DNA of 64,000 nt from Aureimonas sp. SK2 (lineage in GTDB: Bacteria > Pseudomonadota > Alphaproteobacteria > Rhizobiales > Rhizobiaceae). Made by a program: the position numbers and the translations under genes. The notes under the pieces are model-generated. The model was not told the origin of the DNA. It ran no database searches and saw only the letters and a list, made by a program, of their open reading frames with translations. The DNA is taken from positions 1 through 64,000 of the forward strand of contig NZ_JAPZDS010000015.1 of NCBI RefSeq assembly GCF_029813115.1, read 5' to 3'. Shown in pieces: positions 59,314-64,000 of the stretch. Every line of letters begins with the position of its first letter. Position 1 is the stretch's first letter.

Positions 59314-59795
59314 CGGACGTCGATCACCTCGGCATCGCAGGCGATGCGCAAGGGTTCGGGGACGGTCTCGAAGACGTGGAAGGGCGTGCCCGCCGCCGCC
59401 CAGACGAAGGGAAAGGCCAAGAGGTCGCGGTCCATGAAGGTGCGCAGCGGGGCCGGGGCGCCGAGCGGCGCGACGCCGCCGATGGCAAAGCCCGTCGCCT
59501 CCCGCACGAAATCGGCGTCGGCCCGGCCGAGCGGCTCGCCGATCACGGCGCCGACCGCCTTCTCGTTCACCCGGTTGGCGCCCGAGACGAGGAGGAGATA
59601 GGGCGTGCCCGTGTCCCGGCCCCGGAAGACCAGGCTCTTGACGATCTGCCCGACATCCACGGAGACAGCCGCGGCGGCCTCGTCGGCCGTGCGGGCGATC
59701 GTCTCGGTCTCCACCACGCGGATGGGCAGGCTCTTGGCCAGCGCCGCGATCTCGACGCGGCGCACGGCATCGGGTCGGGACGGTCGGTCGGACAT
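59310..59795 (-). CDS. YbaK/EbsC family aminoacyl-tRNA deacylase
   Basis: A 161-residue protein of the YbaK/ProX editing family (PF04073), which hydrolyses misacylated tRNAs such as Cys-tRNA-Pro. VDVGQIVKSLVFRGRD carries the family lysine. SGANRVNEKAVGAVIG and EATGFAIGGVAPLG form the editing pocket, and FMDRDLLAFPFVWAAAG is the C-terminal signature. Substrate specificity cannot be assigned. Its stop overlaps the mnmE start by 4 bp, and it lies downstream of the rho terminator. Confidence 0.92.
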   Translation of the reverse strand: MSDRPSRPDAVRRVEIAALAKSLPIRVVETETIARTADEAAAAVSVDVGQIVKSLVFRGRDTGTPYLLLVSGANRVNEKAVGAVIGEPLGRADADFVREATGFAIGGVAPLGAPAPLRTFMDRDLLAFPFVWAAAGTPFHVFETVPEPLRIACDAEVIDVR

Positions 59796-59856
59796 GGGCA
59801 GGCTCCGCTGGCTGGTTCCCCTTCGCTCCTAGCGCATCGAGGCTCCTGCGCCCACG

Positions 59857-59885
59857 AAAAAGGCCGCCGTGTCGCCACCGCGGCC
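59857..59885 (-). terminator. Intrinsic terminator of rho
   Basis: Read leftward, GGCCGC (59885-59880) and GCGGCC (59867-59862) form a stem followed by five T (59861-59857). It lies 26 bp after the rho stop and ends the hemE-side transcription unit. Confidence 0.85.
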
Positions 59886-59911
59886 CCCGAAGGCGTGAAG
59901 GGCGGATGCCC

Positions 59912-61177
<1,266 letters not shown>

Positions 61178-61337
61178 GGAAGGGGCTCCAACCCCATCCG
61201 GACCTTCGAGGCCACGCGGCATGGGGGCGTAAACAGACGGGGGAAGGGTCAGGCCGGAACGAGGATGGACATGTTCGGCTGAAGGGGCGGGACGGCAGGC
61301 ATGGCCGCGTCGCGCCGGAGGCGGGATACGCCGATTC

Positions 61338-61365
61338 CTATAGTCGCGCTCGCGGCGAAGCGCAA
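61338..61365 (-). promoter_or_regulatory. Candidate rho promoter
   Basis: Reading leftward, TTGCGC (61365-61360) is followed after 16 bp by CTATAG (61343-61338), a good match to the alphaproteobacterial -10 element. It would give a leader of about 150 nt, compatible with the autoregulated leaders of rho genes. Confidence 0.5.
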
Positions 61366-61378
61366 GGGCGGACGGCTT

Positions 61379-61954
61379 TCAGATGGGGTCGAGCCCCAGT
61401 TGCCGCAAGGCGTCGGCCACCACGGCGTCCGGCGTCTGCTCCACCGAGACCCGCACGCCGTCCTCGCCGTCATTCAGGGGCTCGAAGTCGGCATATTGCG
61501 AGGCGAGCAGCGAGGGCGGCATGTAGTGGCCCTTCCGCTTCTCCATGCGCTCGCGGATCACCGCCTCGTCGGCCGTCAGTTCCACGAAGCGCACGCGGGC
61601 CGAAGCCCCGCGCAACACGTCGCGATAGCGCCGCTTCAGCGCCGAGCAGGTGATCACCGCCGAGCGTCCGGCCGCCGCCTCCCCGGACACCCAGTCGCGG
61701 ATCGCCAGGAGCCACGGCGCCCGGTCCTCGTCGTTCAGCGGAATGCCCGCCGACATCTTGTCGATATTGGCCTTGGGGTGGAACTCGTCGGCCTCGGCGA
61801 AGACCCAGCCGAGCCTTGTCGCCAGCCCCTTGGCCGTGGTCGTCTTGCCGGTGCCGGACGGGCCCATCACGACGAGGCAGACGGGGCGGTCGGACGCTTG
61901 GACTTCGGACAAGGGGGTCGGCTCCGGCGAGAAACGATCCGCGTTAGATCGCAT
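61379..61954 (-). CDS. gntK: Gluconokinase
   Basis: A 191-residue P-loop kinase that phosphorylates gluconate to 6-phosphogluconate. Walker A is VVMGPSGTGKTTTAKGLA, the substrate region is EADEFHPKANIDKMSAGIPL, and VITCSALKRRYRDVLRG and EKRKGHYMPPSLLASQ are family signatures. The ATG at 61954 is used here; a TTG 18 bp upstream is open. It sits between hemJ and rho. No gluconate permease or Entner-Doudoroff genes are adjacent. Confidence 0.93.
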   Translation of the reverse strand: MRSNADRFSPEPTPLSEVQASDRPVCLVVMGPSGTGKTTTAKGLATRLGWVFAEADEFHPKANIDKMSAGIPLNDEDRAPWLLAIRDWVSGEAAAGRSAVITCSALKRRYRDVLRGASARVRFVELTADEAVIRERMEKRKGHYMPPSLLASQYADFEPLNDGEDGVRVSVEQTPDAVVADALRQLGLDPI

Positions 61955-61977
61955 AGCCCAACCCAAAGGCAAGCCGC

Positions 61978-62505
61978 TCAGAACGGCTTCACCACCACGA
62001 GGATCACGATCACCACCATCAGGAGGGCCGGCACCTCGTTCATGATCCGCCAGTGGCGGCTCGACTTGGTGATCTCGTCCCGCTCCAGCCGCTTACGCGA
62101 GGCCGACAGATAGCCATGGAGGCCCGAGAGCAGCACCACGAACAGGACCTTGGCGTGCAGCCAGCCGCCCCGGAAGGCGAAGACCTCGATCGCCAGCCAC
62201 AGGCCCGCCACCCAGGTCACGATCATCGCCGGGTTGATGATGCCGCGCATCAGGCGCCGCTCCATCACCTTGAACGTCTCGGCCTGCGGCGAGCCCACCC
62301 CCGCCTCCGTGTGGTAGACGAAGAGCCGCGGCAGATACAGCATCCCCGCCATCCAGGAGATCACCGCCAGGACGTGCAGGCTCTTCACCCAGAGTTGCGC
62401 CTCCAAGGGCACGAAGCCGAACAGCACCACCGCCAGCACCACGCCGCCCGCCAGCGAATACAGGAGCGAACGGTCCTTCTGGGCGGGCTTGGGCGAAACG
62501 GTCAT
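61978..62505 (-). CDS. hemJ: Protoporphyrinogen oxidase HemJ
   Basis: A 175-residue membrane protein that oxidises protoporphyrinogen IX to protoporphyrin IX in bacteria lacking HemG or HemY. The first core helix carries the conserved histidine in KSLHVLAVISWMAGMLYLPRLF. The second region has MERRLMRGIINPAMIVTWVAG. HAKVLFVVLLSGLHGYL and RHWRIMNEVPALLMVVIVILV give the remaining helices with the conserved Lys and His. It lies downstream of hemE, so two steps of haem synthesis are encoded together near the origin. Confidence 0.94.
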   Translation of the reverse strand: MTVSPKPAQKDRSLLYSLAGGVVLAVVLFGFVPLEAQLWVKSLHVLAVISWMAGMLYLPRLFVYHTEAGVGSPQAETFKVMERRLMRGIINPAMIVTWVAGLWLAIEVFAFRGGWLHAKVLFVVLLSGLHGYLSASRKRLERDEITKSSRHWRIMNEVPALLMVVIVILVVVKPF

Positions 62506-62666
62506 GGCATCCTCCGGACGATCATCCCGCCTGCCTAGTCGAGAACCGCTCCAAACGGAAGCGGCTGGGGGCGAGGGATGGCGGGGCTGCCGCCCCGGTC
62601 CCCGCTCGGGAAGGAATTCCCGAACCCTTCTTTTCGTCTGGGACTTTTCCGAAGGTGAGGAGGGGT

Positions 62667-62712
62667 CCAGGGGAAATCATTTCCCCTGGCGGGGTCCGGG
62701 GGCAGCGCCCCC
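62667..62712. repeat. Palindromic REP-like element after hemE
   Basis: Two adjacent hairpins lie in the 216-bp hemE-hemJ gap: CCAGGGGAAA / TTTCCCCTGG around TCA (62667-62689), and GGGGGC / GCCCCC around AGC (62698-62712). Flanking sequence is also full of short palindromes (GGGGC-TGCC-GCCCC near 62584). This layout is characteristic of dispersed palindromic intergenic units in high-GC alphaproteobacteria. It could also act as the hemE terminator. Confidence 0.65.
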
Positions 62713-62721
62713 GTCTGTCCC

Positions 62722-63744
62722 TCACCCCTGCCGCACCCGTTCGACGAGGCGCTCGACGTGGGCGATCGGCGCGTCTGGCGTGATGCCGTGGCCGAGGTTG
62801 AAGACAAGGGGGCCTGCCCCGAGGTGTTCGAGGATGGCGTCGATGCCCTCGTCGAGGGCATGGCCGCCGGCGATGAGGCGGAGCGGGTCGAGATTGCCCT
62901 GGACGGGGCCTGTCGTCTGAAGCTCGGCGGCGAAGGAGAAGGGGACGGACCAGTCGAGGCCGACCGCGTCGACGCCGGTCCCAGTTCGGTAGGCGGGCAG
63001 GAGGGGGCCGGCGCCCTTGGGAAAGCCGATGATGCGGACACCGGGAACGGCCGCGCGCACGCGCTCGACGATGCGGCGGGTGGGCGCGATCGAAAAGCGG
63101 TGGAAGGAGAGTTCGTCGAGAACGCCGGCCCAGGAATCGAAGATCTGGACGCAGTCGGCGCCGGCCTGGAGCTGGCGGATCAGGTATTCAACGCTCATCT
63201 CGGCCAGCAGCGCGAGAAGTTCGTCCATCGCCTCCGGGTGCGCGTAGGCGAAACGCCGGGCGGGCGCCTGGTCGGGCGTGCCGTGGCCGGCGATCATGTA
63301 GGTCGCGACGGTCCAGGGCGCGCCGCAGAAGCCGATCAGGGCCGTCTCGGCCGGCAGCTCGGCACGCAGGCGCGCGACGGTGGCGATCACGGGCGCGAGA
63401 TGCGTGTCGGCGTTGGTCGGATCGAGCCCCCCGATCTCGTGCGGGGCGATCGGGTCCATCTGCGGCCCCTCGCCCTGCACGAAGCGGACGTTTCGGCGCA
63501 GGGCGTCGGGAATGACGAGGATGTCGGAGAACAGGATCGCCGCGTCGAAGCCGAAGCGGCGGATCGGCTGGAGCGTGACCTCCGTGGCGAGGTCCGGATT
63601 GTAGCAGAGGTCGAGGAAGCCGCCGGCCTTGGCGCGCGTCTCGCGATATTCGGGCAGATACCGTCCGGCCTGGCGCATCAGCCAGATCGGGGGCGGGAAC
63701 ACGGTCTCGCCGGCGAGAACGCGGTTGAGCTTGCGCTCTTGCAT
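62722..63744 (-). CDS. hemE: Uroporphyrinogen decarboxylase
   Basis: A 340-residue enzyme that converts uroporphyrinogen III to coproporphyrinogen III. The family signatures are [20 protein letters not shown] at the start (with the substrate arginines), [20 protein letters not shown] (active-site aspartate), [26 protein letters not shown] and the C-terminal [27 protein letters not shown] precedes this ATG. In Caulobacter and rhizobia the replication origin lies next to hemE, on the side the window runs off. Confidence 0.97.
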   Translation of the reverse strand: MQERKLNRVLAGETVFPPPIWLMRQAGRYLPEYRETRAKAGGFLDLCYNPDLATEVTLQPIRRFGFDAAILFSDILVIPDALRRNVRFVQGEGPQMDPIAPHEIGGLDPTNADTHLAPVIATVARLRAELPAETALIGFCGAPWTVATYMIAGHGTPDQAPARRFAYAHPEAMDELLALLAEMSVEYLIRQLQAGADCVQIFDSWAGVLDELSFHRFSIAPTRRIVERVRAAVPGVRIIGFPKGAGPLLPAYRTGTGVDAVGLDWSVPFSFAAELQTTGPVQGNLDPLRLIAGGHALDEGIDAILEHLGAGPLVFNLGHGITPDAPIAHVERLVERVRQG

Positions 63745-64000
63745 GGAACACCTTTCGCGGGACGGCACGGGGGCGCGAGGAGGGATGCCTCTTGAGCCGA
63801 GCCCCGTCCAGCCCCTTTCGATGCGGGAAGGATGGAAGACGCCGGCCGGTCTCCAGATAGCCCGACGGGTTTTCCCGTCCGCCCCTCTTAGAAAAGAAAT
63901 CCATGAAAAGAGAGATTCTGATTCTATGAGTCGGTGGATCACGGGAATTCACAACCGTCCCGCCGACGAGGCCGAACCGTCGTGCGCCCGAGGTTCAGGC
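63745..64000. other. Right edge upstream of hemE, possible start of oriC
   Basis: No gene is visible. From about 63885 to 63955 the sequence becomes clearly AT-rich compared with the rest of the window. Two 9-mers resemble DnaA boxes: TGATCCACC on the minus strand (63933-63941), one base from the Caulobacter G-box, and GAATTCACA on the plus strand (63945-63953). The position next to hemE is where alphaproteobacterial chromosomes start replication. The region is cut by the window edge. Confidence 0.5.

Overview
The window is high-GC chromosomal DNA from an alphaproteobacterium. It is most likely in the order Hyphomicrobiales (Rhizobiales). The evidence is the gene order hemE-hemJ-gntK-rho-(ybaK)-mnmE-mnmG-rsmG-parA-parB facing leuS-lptE-holA, the sucCDAB-SDR-MAPEG-lpdA-xerC block, the htpX-DUF1674-rsmB-heparinase-purH cluster, a Brucella Omp19-type Inh lipoprotein and a Mur-like Fur protein. 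A family such as Aurantimonadaceae would fit, but that is a guess I could not test. No tRNA, rRNA, CRISPR array, prophage or complete insertion sequence was seen.

Layout. 0.2-4.2 kb: Fur/Mur-like regulator, OsmC peroxidase, XerC, a TraB/GumN-like secreted protein, a small lipoprotein and a small unknown protein, closed by a perfect 15-bp bidirectional terminator. 4.3-13.9 kb: a minus-strand TCA-cycle operon, sucC-sucD-sucA-sucB-SDR-MAPEG-lpdA, with a candidate promoter at 14.17-14.20 kb. 14.3-20.5 kb: zapE, an Omp19-like lipoprotein, a DAACS symporter, and pdxY followed by a DUF429 gene that reads without a stop into a beta-carbonic anhydrase. 20.7-25.5 kb: the 180-kDa NAD-glutamate dehydrogenase. 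25.6-36.7 kb: small stress and unknown genes, purH, a 162-bp MITE, a heparinase-like gene, rsmB, an ankyrin protein, a GGDEF protein, htpX and an SDHAF4-like DUF1674 protein. 36.8-46.2 kb: a secreted SNase, a guanidine exporter behind a guanidine-II riboswitch, a cfa-type methyltransferase, DUF1003, a 25-codon microgene, a DedA-like protein, acs, an AI-2E-family permease, a DUF6056-like membrane protein and yggS. 46.4-63.7 kb: the origin-proximal housekeeping block.

How it works together. ParA and ParB are encoded at 52.2-54.1 kb. Four parS-type palindromes lie at 7.06, 25.18, 37.77 and 54.74 kb, so the whole window behaves as the origin-proximal centromere region. The right edge, beyond hemE, turns AT-rich and carries two DnaA-box-like 9-mers, which suggests that oriC begins there. 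Genes from hemE to parB are transcribed away from that point, in the direction a leftward fork would move.

The least explained pieces are the 25-codon microgene with a 12-nt Shine-Dalgarno match at 39.9 kb, a 29-codon ORF packed with inverted repeats between yggS and leuS, the stop-less DUF429/carbonic anhydrase reading frame, and the MITE. No large undescribed multi-gene system was recognised.
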